Shown: piece after piece, positions 32,998 through 39,694 of the stretch
Numbering within the stretch: the stretch's first letter is position 1
Layout: each line of letters starts with the position of its first letter
Origin: CAYWTX01 sp964461295
GTDB lineage: Bacteria > Planctomycetota > Phycisphaerae > SM23-33
Assembly (NCBI GenBank): GCA_964461295.1
Contig: CAYWTX010000255.1
Span: forward strand, 1 to 39,694
Direction of reading: 5' to 3'
DNA: 39,694 nt
Position numbers and translations under genes: made by a program
The notes under the pieces: generated by a model
The model's input: only the letters and a program-made list of their open reading frames with translations
Told to the model about the DNA's origin: nothing
Databases searched by the model: none

Positions 32998-33555
32998 ATG
33001 GATGCATTGAGTCTGGTGCCGTCGAAGGTGTTCTTCACGAAGGGCGTGGGGAAGCATCGCAATCGGCTTCAGAGTTTCGAGTTGGCTCTCCGCAAGGCCG
33101 GCATCGAGAAGTGCAATCTCGTGCGCGTATCGAGCATCTTGCCGCCGTGCTGCAAGATCGTCCCCAAGAACCGCGGCCTGCAACTGCTCAAGCCCGGGCA
33201 GATCACGTTCGTTGTCCTGGCCGAGATATCGACGGATGAACCGTCGCGCCTGGTGGGGGCGGGCATCGGCGTTGCCGTCCCCGCCTCCGGCGACAACTAC
33301 GGCTACATCAGCGAACACCATGGCTTTGGCACCAAGGAAGAGGCCTTGGGCGACCTGGTCGAGGACATGGCCGCCACCATGCTCGCCACGACCCTCGGCA
33401 TCGAGTTCGATCCCGAGACGGCCTATGATTACCGTAAAGAGATCTACCGCATGAGCCGCAAGATCGTGCGGACCAGCGCCTGCGTTCAGACGGCCGAGGG
33501 AGACAAGAGCGGCCTGTGGACTACGGTGGTGTCCGCGGCGGTCTTCCTGTTGTAG
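32998..33555 (+). CDS. Pyruvoyl-dependent arginine decarboxylase
   Basis: Converts arginine to agmatine and CO2 with a pyruvoyl group made from the protein itself (185 aa, family about 155-195). The self-cleavage site is S45-S46 in VRVSSILPPCCKIVP, the family's conserved SS-I-x-P motif; SGDNYGYISEHHGFG and the acidic helix EEALGDLVEDMA are also conserved. The ATG at 32998 has GAGGGA seven bases upstream; a TTG 45 bp earlier in frame is less likely. Agmatinase follows on the same strand (150 bp gap), so the two make agmatine and then putrescine. This cofactor type is known mainly from archaea, Chlamydiae and Planctomycetota-related lines. Confidence 0.95.
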   Translation: MDALSLVPSKVFFTKGVGKHRNRLQSFELALRKAGIEKCNLVRVSSILPPCCKIVPKNRGLQLLKPGQITFVVLAEISTDEPSRLVGAGIGVAVPASGDNYGYISEHHGFGTKEEALGDLVEDMAATMLATTLGIEFDPETAYDYRKEIYRMSRKIVRTSACVQTAEGDKSGLWTTVVSAAVFLL

Positions 33556-33704
33556 TACGCTTCCAGCCGCCAGTCTCCAGCTTTCGGCCGCAGGCGGAGA
33601 AGGAATCGCGGCAGGTTTGCCGATGAGAATACGCCGCCAATGCCGATAGAGACTGAGTGGCCAGAAGCCCTGCTGGCAGATGGAAGCTCGAAGCTCAAGG
33701 AATC

Positions 33705-34583
33705 ATGTCTCAAATTGCGGATTACTTTCTGGAGCTCGACGAGGCGGACCGCCGGCCGGCCGCGGCCCGCTACGCCGTCCTGCCCATCCCCTACGAAGGC
33801 ACGGTGAGCTACGACAAGGGCACGGCCGCGGGGGCCCAGGCCATTCTCGAGGCCAGCCAGCAGGTCGAACTGTTCGATGAGGAACTGCACGACGAATTCA
33901 TTTCTCCGGGCATCGCCACGTATCGGGCCGTCGAACCGGCGGACGATCCGGCCGAGGAAATGCGGCGGATCGAGGCGGCAGCGCTGCCGATCCTGCGGTC
34001 GGGGAAGTTTCTTCTCTCGCTGGGGGGCGAACACAGCATCACCGGGCCGCTGGTGCGAGCGGCGGCCGCGGTGCACGGCGAACTGAGCGTGCTCCAGATC
34101 GACGCTCACGCCGACCTTCGCGACTCCTACCACGGAACGAAGCATTCGCATGCTTGCGTAATGCGACGCGTACTCGATATCACGGACCGCATCTGCCAGG
34201 TGGGCATCCGGAACTTCAGTCGCGAGGAGTTCCAGTCCTGCCGGCGGCAGGTGGAGCGGTTCATAACGCCCGCGGCCGTCCATGCCTCTCCCGGCGGGGA
34301 GTGGATCGACCGCGCGATGGATCTGTTGGGCGACAAGGTGTACCTGACGGTTGACGTGGACGGGTTCGACCCGGGCGTGGCGCCCGGGACCGGCACGCCG
34401 GAACCGGGCGGGCTGTACTGGCCGCAGGTGACGGGCCTGCTGCGCCGGCTGTGCGCCGAGCGGCAGGTCGTGGCGGCGGACATCAACGAGGTCCGCCCGC
34501 TGTCCGGCAACCGCGTCACGGAGTTCATGGCCGCCAGGCTCGGCTACAAGATCATCGCCTACACGCAGCTTCGGGCGTGCTGA
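33705..34583 (+). CDS. speB: Agmatinase (ureohydrolase family)
   Basis: Manganese enzyme that splits agmatine into putrescine and urea (292 aa). Metal ligands are visible as H110 in LGGEHSIT, D133-H135-D137 in DAHADLRD, and D217/D219 in TVDVDGFDP; the PGTGTPEPGGLYW segment is also typical. The ATG at 33705 is preceded by AAGGA. Together with the upstream decarboxylase it forms the arginine-agmatine-putrescine route. A small hairpin (CGTGC-tga-GCACG) is centred on its stop codon, and the structured leader of the lysine-rich miniprotein begins 22 bp later. Close relatives such as guanidinobutyrase cannot be excluded, but the context favours agmatinase. Confidence 0.92.
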   Translation: MSQIADYFLELDEADRRPAAARYAVLPIPYEGTVSYDKGTAAGAQAILEASQQVELFDEELHDEFISPGIATYRAVEPADDPAEEMRRIEAAALPILRSGKFLLSLGGEHSITGPLVRAAAAVHGELSVLQIDAHADLRDSYHGTKHSHACVMRRVLDITDRICQVGIRNFSREEFQSCRRQVERFITPAAVHASPGGEWIDRAMDLLGDKVYLTVDVDGFDPGVAPGTGTPEPGGLYWPQVTGLLRRLCAERQVVAADINEVRPLSGNRVTEFMAARLGYKIIAYTQLRAC

Positions 34584-34604
34584 GCACGGGCGGCGAAAAT
34601 CGAG

Positions 34605-34695
34605 TACGGCTCCCGCGACGCCAATGGAGGCGTCGGGAAAAGGGAGTTTCCGATGGCCATCGGGGCATGGTGCCCCTCTGCGAAAGGAGCCAGTA
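34605..34695 (+). promoter_or_regulatory. Structured leader predicted to sequester the ribosome binding site
   Basis: The 90-nt leader of the lysine-rich gene can fold into a closed multi-branch structure. TAC-GGCTCC (34605-34613) is complementary to GGAGCC-a-GTA (34686-34695), which contains the Shine-Dalgarno GGAG. Between them lie CGACGCC/GGCGTCG (34616-34622 with 34629-34635), GGAAA/TTTCC around AGGGAG (34636-34651), the self-complementary CGATGGCCATCG (34651-34662) and GGGGCA-tgg-TGCCCC (34662-34676). The first bases of the leader would thus block translation, as in a cis-acting switch or RNA thermometer. I do not recognise a known riboswitch class. Folding and function are inferred from complementarity only. 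Confidence 0.5.
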
Positions 34696-34782
34696 ATGGC
34701 GAAGAAAGCAGCAAAGAAGGCAGCGAAGAAGCCGGTGAAGAAGGTCGCCAAGAAGGTCGCCAAGAAGGCCAAGAAGAAGTAA
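34696..34782 (+). CDS. 28-residue lysine/alanine-rich miniprotein (histone H1-tail-like)
   Basis: Reads MAKKAAKKAAKKPVKKVAKK then VAKKAKKK, that is, almost only Ala, Val and paired Lys, with one Pro. AAAGGAG lies seven bases before the ATG, and the stop is followed by two hairpins and a T run, so it has its own compact transcription unit. Such (A/V)AKK repeats resemble the tails of histone H1, chlamydial Hc1/Hc2 and AlgP, which bind nucleic acid through charge. No globular domain is attached here, which is unusual; it could condense DNA, bind RNA or act as a polycationic peptide. It lies directly behind the putrescine genes. Confidence 0.75.
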   Translation: MAKKAAKKAAKKPVKKVAKKVAKKAKKK

Positions 34783-34792
34783 CTCGCTGCCG

Positions 34793-34858
34793 GTCCGCCG
34801 CAACCGCGGCGGACGAAACCGAACAATGAGCCGGTCCCGCAAGGGCCGGCTCGTTTTT
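34793..34858 (+). terminator. Two-hairpin terminator of the lysine-rich gene
   Basis: GTCCGCCGC-aacc-GCGGCGGAC (34793-34814) is a perfect 9-bp hairpin. A second hairpin, GAGCCGG...CCGGCTC (34828-34852) with a CCC/GGG inner stem and GCAA loop, is followed by GTTTTT, a good Rho-independent terminator. Its first arm begins 10 bases after the end of the first hairpin. Confidence 0.8.
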
Positions 34859-34890
34859 GTGGGTGGCCGATCGCCGAGTGCCGATTGGGA

Positions 34891-34933
34891 CCGCCCAGTG
34901 GGCAGCCCTCCTGAGGGCGGGCCACTTCAGCGG
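34891..34933. repeat. Imperfect palindrome between convergent genes
   Basis: Three nested paired blocks (CCGC/GCGG, AGTGG/CCACT, CCCTC/GAGGG) around a 2-base loop make a long imperfect hairpin. An alternative hairpin GGCCAC-TTCA-GCGGCC (34920-34935) has the same TTCA/TGAA loop as the repeats at 13046 and 14946. It lies just past the terminator of the lysine-rich gene and 27 bp before the end of HzsA-like gene 2. Confidence 0.4.
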
Positions 34934-34959
34934 CCGGCGGCAGGATCGCCACGCCGGGG

Positions 34960-37900
34960 TCACTTCGGTCCGCATGCGACGCGGAAGCCGACGTTGAATA
35001 CCCGTTGCCACTGTGGATATCGCCAGCGAACGGAGCTTGCGCCCCAGCGAGGCTGGTCGAAGAACGAGCCGCCGCGCACCACGCGGAGCGATGGCGAGGG
35101 GGGCCAGATTGAGCAGGTCCACTCGGCCGCATTGCCATGCATGTCCAGCAAGCCCCAGGCATTGGGCAGGTACCGGCCGACGTTGGCGGTGACGACGGCC
35201 CCATCGTTGGGCGCCGAGGCGGCCACGCCGTCAGAGCGCTGGCGGGGGGGTGAGACGTTGAGTGCTCCGGTTTCGATCGCGGGGCGGGCCATGGACGCAT
35301 CGTGGAAGTTGGCATGGCGCGAGAAATCCGCGTTGGCGTCGCCGTAGTTCATGGCGGAGGCGGTTCCGGCGCGGCAAGCCCATTCCCACTGTTCCTCGGT
35401 GGGAAGTGAGCACCGCAGCTCGCTACGGCGCGAGACCCAGTCGCAGAAGGCGGTTGCCCGCTCCCACGATACTCGCACGGCAGGCTGCCGCGCACCACAG
35501 AGGGGGCTGCCGTGTCCATCGCCATTCAGCGGACGCTTTATGTAGGTGCCGCTGTCATGGTTAGGATCGAAGAGGCAGTATTGCTCATTGGTGATCTCGG
35601 TCGCGGCGAGCCAGAATGGCTTGTCAATCCTCACCTCGCGCGGGACATCGCCTGCCTGGTCGCACGGATCGCCCACGCGGAATCTGCCGGCCGGAATCCG
35701 CTGAAGGGTGATGGTCACGCCGCTTCCCAGGTCAATCGCCTTCGATGTACTGCCCAGGGCGGCTTGACGCCTCCTTGCGTCGTTGGCGTCAAACGCCCAT
35801 GAGCTGTCGAAGGACTTGGGTGGGCGCGACGGCGCGGCGGCCGACATCGGCAGCGTGTCAAACGCAGGCGGGAGCTTGGGGATGGCCTCCATGTCCTCCT
35901 CCGGCCCGCCATACTGCTTCCGCAGAGCCATCCGCCGCTGGTGCATGCCATCGGGCACGTCCATGCCGTACACCTCGCGCCAGGTGCCGTGGCAGGGACC
36001 GTTCAGGTCGATCCACGTCACGAGGCGATCCCACGCCTCGGCCTCCAGCCGCACGCCGCGGTGGCCGATCGTCAGCATCCTGATCAGCGGACTCGTGTCG
36101 GCGTGATACTCGCCCGGCAGCAGCAGATTCACGTCGTCTTCGATGCCGACGCGCCGAATGTGGCGCAGCAGGGCCTCGTAAGCCGGCGTGTACAGGATTC
36201 GATCGCCGGCCGCCTTGTGGTGAGAGGGGTGCAGTCGCGAAGCGCTCAACCCCCCGAGTTGCGTGCCGGCATAGCCGGGCTGCTGGGAGCGCAGGTCCGG
36301 TCGACCGGCCGTGCCGTCGTGGCATCGCGCGCAGTGGCGGTCCAGGACGGGCTGCACGTCGCGAGAGAAGCTGAGGCCGCGGCGCGGGCCGTACCACGGG
36401 GCGATCTCGTCGGGAGCCCGTGCCAGGCGGGGCGACGAAAGGGCGGCCGTGTCGGCGGGGCGCTCGTGGCAACCCACGCAAGAGACCTGCTCGCCGGGCA
36501 TGGCCGTATACCAGCTTCGCATGAGTTGCACCGCGCGACCGTTGGCGTCGAGCAGTTGGAGGGAGATCGGCGTGTTGGCGGGGACCCGGAACACGGCCGA
36601 GCCGTCCTGGGCGACCGGCACGGTGCCGAGAATCTGCATGGCTTCCCATGGCGCGCCGGAGCCGATCTTGTCGGGCCCGGCGAGGTTGGGGTAGCCATAG
36701 GAGTATGAGACGATCCTCATCCGCTCGATGGCGCCTCGGGGTACGCCAACGGTAGCCTCGCCCGCGTAGACGTCGCCGACGTAGACGACGGCGTCCTTGC
36801 GGGCGGGATTGACGCGATCCGGCATCAGCGGTGGACGCTCGCGCTGGATGAGCGGGATCGGCTCCAGCATCGCCTCGCCGGCCGATTCGTAAACGGTGAC
36901 GAGGTTGTCGAAGACGTCGGCCAGGTAGATGGCCCACGTGCCGTTGGGGACCAGTTGCCCGGCCACGAGGAAGTGCCGATCGCTGAGCGGCCAGGGGTGG
37001 AGGAACTTCGGCCACACGTCGTCCAGGAGCACATCGCGCACGGGTGTGGCGATGGGCTTGCCTCGCCCGGGGATGAGCTGGACCACGCCTTCGGCAGACC
37101 GGGTGCCCCTGGCCAGGTCGATGAGGGCGAGCACGCCCATTCGCGGCTGACCGTGGTAGCCGCTGACAACGGCGATGATCTTGCTGGCTGAACCGGGGAC
37201 GGCCCGGGGGAAGAACAGGGCGTTGGGCCAGTAGGAATTGCTGCCGTAGACCGCCCGTTGGTTGGAGCCGTCGGGGTTCATGGCCATCAGGGGACGGAGG
37301 TACATGTGCAGCGGCCCGGCGTACTCCCAGCGGCTGTAGATAATCTGCCCGTCGTTGAGGACGCTGGGATGCAGGTCGAGGTCCTGGTCGTAACAGAGCT
37401 GTCGCACGCCCGCGCCGTCGGCGTCCATCGTATACAGCGTGCAGGCCCGCTGTTTGCCGTGCCAGCAGGGCACCGCGTGGAACGACGCGGTGGAGGCGAA
37501 GACGACGCGGTCGGCGCCGTTGGCGTCGGGAACGTAGCAGGCATCGAAGGCGTCCACGTCGTCATCCATCTTCGAGACGGTGCGGAAGGAGGCGGAACTC
37601 GCCAGCGAAAGCTCGCGGATCTTCCAGTTCGTCTTGTCCGATTGCGTGAACAGCACCCGGCCGGCGTCCCAGTGCAGATCGACCTCGCCGACGTAGCCGC
37701 CATCGGCGGGGCGATGCACCGTCGTGAGCTTGCCTGCCGGATGGGGGGGTGACAATACGGCGATTTCGTTGTCCCAGCCGGTTCGCTTGAGCCCGCTGTT
37801 GCACACGTGGTTGACGGGCATACCGAGGTCGTTGCGGCCCTTGCCCTTGCGGCGCACCATGAGCAGCCGCTCGAACCGCATCAGTGGGTTATCCAGCAGG

Positions 37901-38157
37901 GCTTCGGAGCGGAGTCTCTCCAGGTCCTCGCCGGCGGCAGCGCCCGCCTTCTCGATGGCGGCGAGGCGGTCCAGGTACTGCTTGCCCTTGGGGTACTGCC
38001 AACCGCAGGTGTTGATCAGGTCCTGGATCGCCAGGCGAAGCGACTCGGCCGTGTTGTATGCCGATGCCGATTTGGCGGGCGCGGCCTGAGCGGCGACGGC
38101 GACGGCGACGGCCATCGCCAGGGCGAACGATGTGGACGTGGTCCGGGTCGCCATCAT
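34960..38157 (-). CDS. Secreted HzsA-related protein fused to c-type haem motifs and a SUMF1/EgtB-type domain
   Basis: Large secreted protein (1065 aa). After a signal peptide (about residues 1-25) comes a helical part, then a beta-propeller (about 110-500) with the HzsA-like signature RVVFASTASFHAVPCWHGK and PSVLNDGQIIYSRWEY. The HzsA-type middle domain ends in CVGCH at 560-564, and a second motif CARCH at 609-613 opens a cytochrome c-like segment. The C-terminal domain (about 812-1065) is of the formylglycine-generating-enzyme/SUMF1 fold: IPAGRFRVGD, CSLPTEEQWEWACRAGT, GLLDMHGNAAEWT, RVVRGGSFFD, VGFRVACGPK. Start ATG 38157 overlaps the upstream PQQ-type gene stop by 4 bp, so the two are coupled. 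Substrate and reaction are unknown; hydrazine synthesis is not implied without the other HZS subunits. Confidence 0.8.
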   Translation of the reverse strand: MMATRTTSTSFALAMAVAVAVAAQAAPAKSASAYNTAESLRLAIQDLINTCGWQYPKGKQYLDRLAAIEKAGAAAGEDLERLRSEALLDNPLMRFERLLMVRRKGKGRNDLGMPVNHVCNSGLKRTGWDNEIAVLSPPHPAGKLTTVHRPADGGYVGEVDLHWDAGRVLFTQSDKTNWKIRELSLASSASFRTVSKMDDDVDAFDACYVPDANGADRVVFASTASFHAVPCWHGKQRACTLYTMDADGAGVRQLCYDQDLDLHPSVLNDGQIIYSRWEYAGPLHMYLRPLMAMNPDGSNQRAVYGSNSYWPNALFFPRAVPGSASKIIAVVSGYHGQPRMGVLALIDLARGTRSAEGVVQLIPGRGKPIATPVRDVLLDDVWPKFLHPWPLSDRHFLVAGQLVPNGTWAIYLADVFDNLVTVYESAGEAMLEPIPLIQRERPPLMPDRVNPARKDAVVYVGDVYAGEATVGVPRGAIERMRIVSYSYGYPNLAGPDKIGSGAPWEAMQILGTVPVAQDGSAVFRVPANTPISLQLLDANGRAVQLMRSWYTAMPGEQVSCVGCHERPADTAALSSPRLARAPDEIAPWYGPRRGLSFSRDVQPVLDRHCARCHDGTAGRPDLRSQQPGYAGTQLGGLSASRLHPSHHKAAGDRILYTPAYEALLRHIRRVGIEDDVNLLLPGEYHADTSPLIRMLTIGHRGVRLEAEAWDRLVTWIDLNGPCHGTWREVYGMDVPDGMHQRRMALRKQYGGPEEDMEAIPKLPPAFDTLPMSAAAPSRPPKSFDSSWAFDANDARRRQAALGSTSKAIDLGSGVTITLQRIPAGRFRVGDPCDQAGDVPREVRIDKPFWLAATEITNEQYCLFDPNHDSGTYIKRPLNGDGHGSPLCGARQPAVRVSWERATAFCDWVSRRSELRCSLPTEEQWEWACRAGTASAMNYGDANADFSRHANFHDASMARPAIETGALNVSPPRQRSDGVAASAPNDGAVVTANVGRYLPNAWGLLDMHGNAAEWTCSIWPPSPSLRVVRGGSFFDQPRWGASSVRWRYPQWQRVFNVGFRVACGPK

Positions 38158-39614
38158 TGCCTCGATGGTGAAGGCGAGCGGGGCCCAATGCAATACAGGG
38201 CGTTGCGCGTGCGGATGTACAGCCGGTCGCCCTGGAAGAACGGGTTGCTGTGCCAGGTCTCGTCCACCTTGCTCATGGCCACGAACTTCCACGCCGGGCC
38301 GGCCTCGTACACGGCGGCCGTCCCGTTGCGGTCGCCAACGAAGAGGAGCTTCCCCGCCTGGTGAAGCGTCGGGAACTCGTGCCAGACGGCATGTCCGCGC
38401 ATCTCGCGCGGCGCCTTGCTCCACGTCACGGTATTGCCGTCGCGGGCGTCCAGCGTGATGAGATCCGGCCAGCCTTGCAGGTACCAGTGCCCGCCCATGT
38501 ACAGCACGTGCTGAATCTGCGTGATGAATGCCGGCCCGCTTCCCTCGCGGGCCTCCACCATCCGCGGGCCCCAGACCGGCTCGGCGACGATCCTCTCGTT
38601 TGCATCGCGAGCCAGCCGCAGGCGCAGCGCCATCACGCGCAGGTCCTGCTGCATCAGCCCCTCCTGCGTCCTGGGGCGATGCATCCGCAGCAGCACTTCC
38701 CCGGCCGGGCTGACCACAGTGGTTATGTTGTAGGGCAATGGCATAAGGTCCGGCTGTGCGAACAGCGCGCTGCCCAGCAGTTTGCCGTCCGTCGCGCGGA
38801 CGGCGTCGCCCATATGCGTGACCACAACGTCCGCGCCGCCCAACCGCACGGCGACGGGCATGGCCGCCCCGGCAGTCTCGGCGCCGCGATCTCGGAGCAC
38901 CGACGTTCGCCATGCTTCCTTGCCCGTGGCGGCTGCCAGGGCGACCAGCACGTCGTCGTTCCTTCTCTGGCCGCAGGTGAGGAATATCACTCGACCCGCG
39001 ACGAGGATGGGGCTCTGAGTAACGTAGTTCCTCGCGTTTGCCGGCAGGCCGGTCGGACTCGTCCAGACTCGCTTGCCGTCCAGCGTGTAGCACTCCACGG
39101 TGTCGGCGAACTTCGCGTAGACGTGCTTGCCGTCGCTGGAAGGCGTGGGGTAACTCCGGCCGTGCCAACTCATCCAGCCGCGGAGTTCCTTTTCCTCTTC
39201 GGGGGCAATGGCGTTGCGGTCGCACTGCCATGCGATCTTGCCGCCGGCGGCGTCCACGGCGTACAGCACGTTGGGGTCTGCCTGCGTGAAGACCAGCTTG
39301 CCCACGACGATCGGCGAGCCGTAGCCGAAGGGCATCGGCAGCTTCCAGAGCACGTTCTCGCCTGTTCGCTCGTGCCACCGCGTCACGATCGCCGCGCCCG
39401 GGAAGTTGCCGGTTCCGTCGCCGCGCCAGCCCACCGGCCGCGCCGCGGAGGGCATGAAGTCCTTGTGGCCCAGCGCCGGCTCGGCCAAGAGTGCCGAACC
39501 CGCCGAGAACAGGAGCGCCGCCAAGGCCAGTCGCCCGATGCGGCGCGGCAGGCACACTTCGTCGGCGGTCCGCCAGCCACCGGCGGGACGGCAGTCTGCC
39601 GGGGATCGTTTCAT
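38154..39614 (-). CDS. Secreted PQQ-type beta-propeller protein
   Basis: Predicted periplasmic protein (486 aa) with a long basic N region, a hydrophobic signal segment (about residues 25-45) and a PQQ-like propeller. Blades show the usual tryptophan-docking pattern, for example GKIAWQC, GKRVWTSPTG, ATGKEAWRTSVL and GNTVTWSKAP, and phrases such as GWRGDGTGNFPGA and YGSPIVVGKLVF are those of the family widespread in Planctomycetota. No quinoprotein catalytic residues are evident, so it is more likely a binding or assembly protein than a dehydrogenase. Start ATG 39614 lies 5 bp after the stop of the upstream SUMF1 gene, and its stop overlaps HzsA-like gene 2, so all three genes form one operon. 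Confidence 0.85.
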   Translation of the reverse strand: MKRSPADCRPAGGWRTADEVCLPRRIGRLALAALLFSAGSALLAEPALGHKDFMPSAARPVGWRGDGTGNFPGAAIVTRWHERTGENVLWKLPMPFGYGSPIVVGKLVFTQADPNVLYAVDAAGGKIAWQCDRNAIAPEEEKELRGWMSWHGRSYPTPSSDGKHVYAKFADTVECYTLDGKRVWTSPTGLPANARNYVTQSPILVAGRVIFLTCGQRRNDDVLVALAAATGKEAWRTSVLRDRGAETAGAAMPVAVRLGGADVVVTHMGDAVRATDGKLLGSALFAQPDLMPLPYNITTVVSPAGEVLLRMHRPRTQEGLMQQDLRVMALRLRLARDANERIVAEPVWGPRMVEAREGSGPAFITQIQHVLYMGGHWYLQGWPDLITLDARDGNTVTWSKAPREMRGHAVWHEFPTLHQAGKLLFVGDRNGTAAVYEAGPAWKFVAMSKVDETWHSNPFFQGDRLYIRTRNALYCIGPRSPSPSRQ

Positions 39615-39619
39615 CGCGG

Positions 39620-39694
39620 TCACTTGGCCTCGCACACCACGCGGAACCCGACGCTGAAGGGCGCCTGCCACGCGGCGTAGCGCCAGCGGAAGGC
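39620..39694 (-). CDS. C-terminal end of a SUMF1/EgtB-family protein (cut by window edge)
   Basis: Only the last 24 codons are in the window, ending ...FRWRYAAWQAPFSVGFRVVC then EAK. This matches the end of the SUMF1-type domain of HzsA-like protein 2 (VRWRYPQWQRVFNVGFRVAC) residue by residue, so a second copy of that domain begins the operon. The GFRVxC ending is typical of the formylglycine-generating-enzyme fold. The stop codon is 39620-39622, with the PQQ-type gene starting 5 bp further on. Confidence 0.8.
   Translation of the reverse strand, partial: AFRWRYAAWQAPFSVGFRVVCEAK

Noticed and set aside
34696..34782. Dismissing the AKK repeat as a simple-sequence artefact
   Set aside because: Codons vary (GCG/GCA/GCC, AAG/AAA, GTG/GTC), a consensus ribosome site precedes the ATG and a terminator follows, so I kept it as a gene.
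38158..39555. Upstream extension of HzsA-like gene 2 through the PQQ-type gene
   Set aside because: The frame is open by chance; the signal peptide starts at 38157 and overlaps the stop of the PQQ-type gene, which is clearly coding in another frame.

Overview
This GC-rich window most likely comes from a Planctomycetota bacterium. That is an inference from gene content: two large secreted proteins related to the hydrazine synthase alpha subunit (HzsA-like, with beta-propeller, CxxCH, HEAT or sulfatase-modifying-factor domains), a PQQ-type propeller protein in the same operon, a BlaI/M56 pair, a cytoplasmic GH29 fucosidase, a UroD-family protein and a zinc-ribbon trypsin-like protease. The sequence does not fix a lower rank. 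I saw no rRNA, tRNA, CRISPR array, insertion sequence or phage gene.

Layout. 1-2.4 kb: a Cas4/RecB-like iron-sulfur nuclease (-) divergent from an alpha-L-fucosidase (+). 2.6-5.5 kb: an M56 sensor-protease gene and its BlaI-type repressor (-), with a promoter and two related operator-like palindromes. 5.7-8.1 kb: a UroD-family protein (+) and a glycosyltransferase (-), convergent. 8.3-11.5 kb: a tight (+) run of a small membrane protein, a PAP2 phosphatase, an OmpR-type response regulator and its histidine kinase. 11.5-14.8 kb: a (-) run of an orphan histidine kinase, queA (carrying an internal palindromic repeat) and a lipoprotein. 15.1-17.6 kb: a truncated ChrB-like fragment coupled to an MFS transporter, an unrecognised 224-aa protein and a truncated QueG-like fragment. 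17.7-25.7 kb: HzsA-like protein 1 with HEAT repeats, a MEMO-family protein, a TIM-barrel-like protein, a glyoxalase-fold protein and a membrane-anchored serine protease. 25.8-32.8 kb: a heavy-metal RND efflux operon (-) read as Cys-rich secreted protein, outer-membrane lipoprotein, His-rich adaptor, CusA-type pump and PII-like protein. 33.0-34.9 kb: arginine to putrescine genes (pyruvoyl-dependent arginine decarboxylase and agmatinase), followed by a structured leader, a 28-residue lysine-rich miniprotein and a terminator. 35.0-39.7 kb: a (-) operon of a cut SUMF1-domain gene, a PQQ-type propeller protein and HzsA-like protein 2 fused to c-type haem motifs and a SUMF1 domain.

The most unusual parts are: the compact unit at 34.6-34.86 kb, where the ribosome binding site of the lysine-rich miniprotein is complementary to the start of its own leader; the HzsA-like/PQQ/SUMF1 operon; a metal-binding-like Cys/His insert inside the RND pump itself; and several families of small palindromic repeats, one inside the queA coding sequence and one with a compensatory base-pair change between its two copies.
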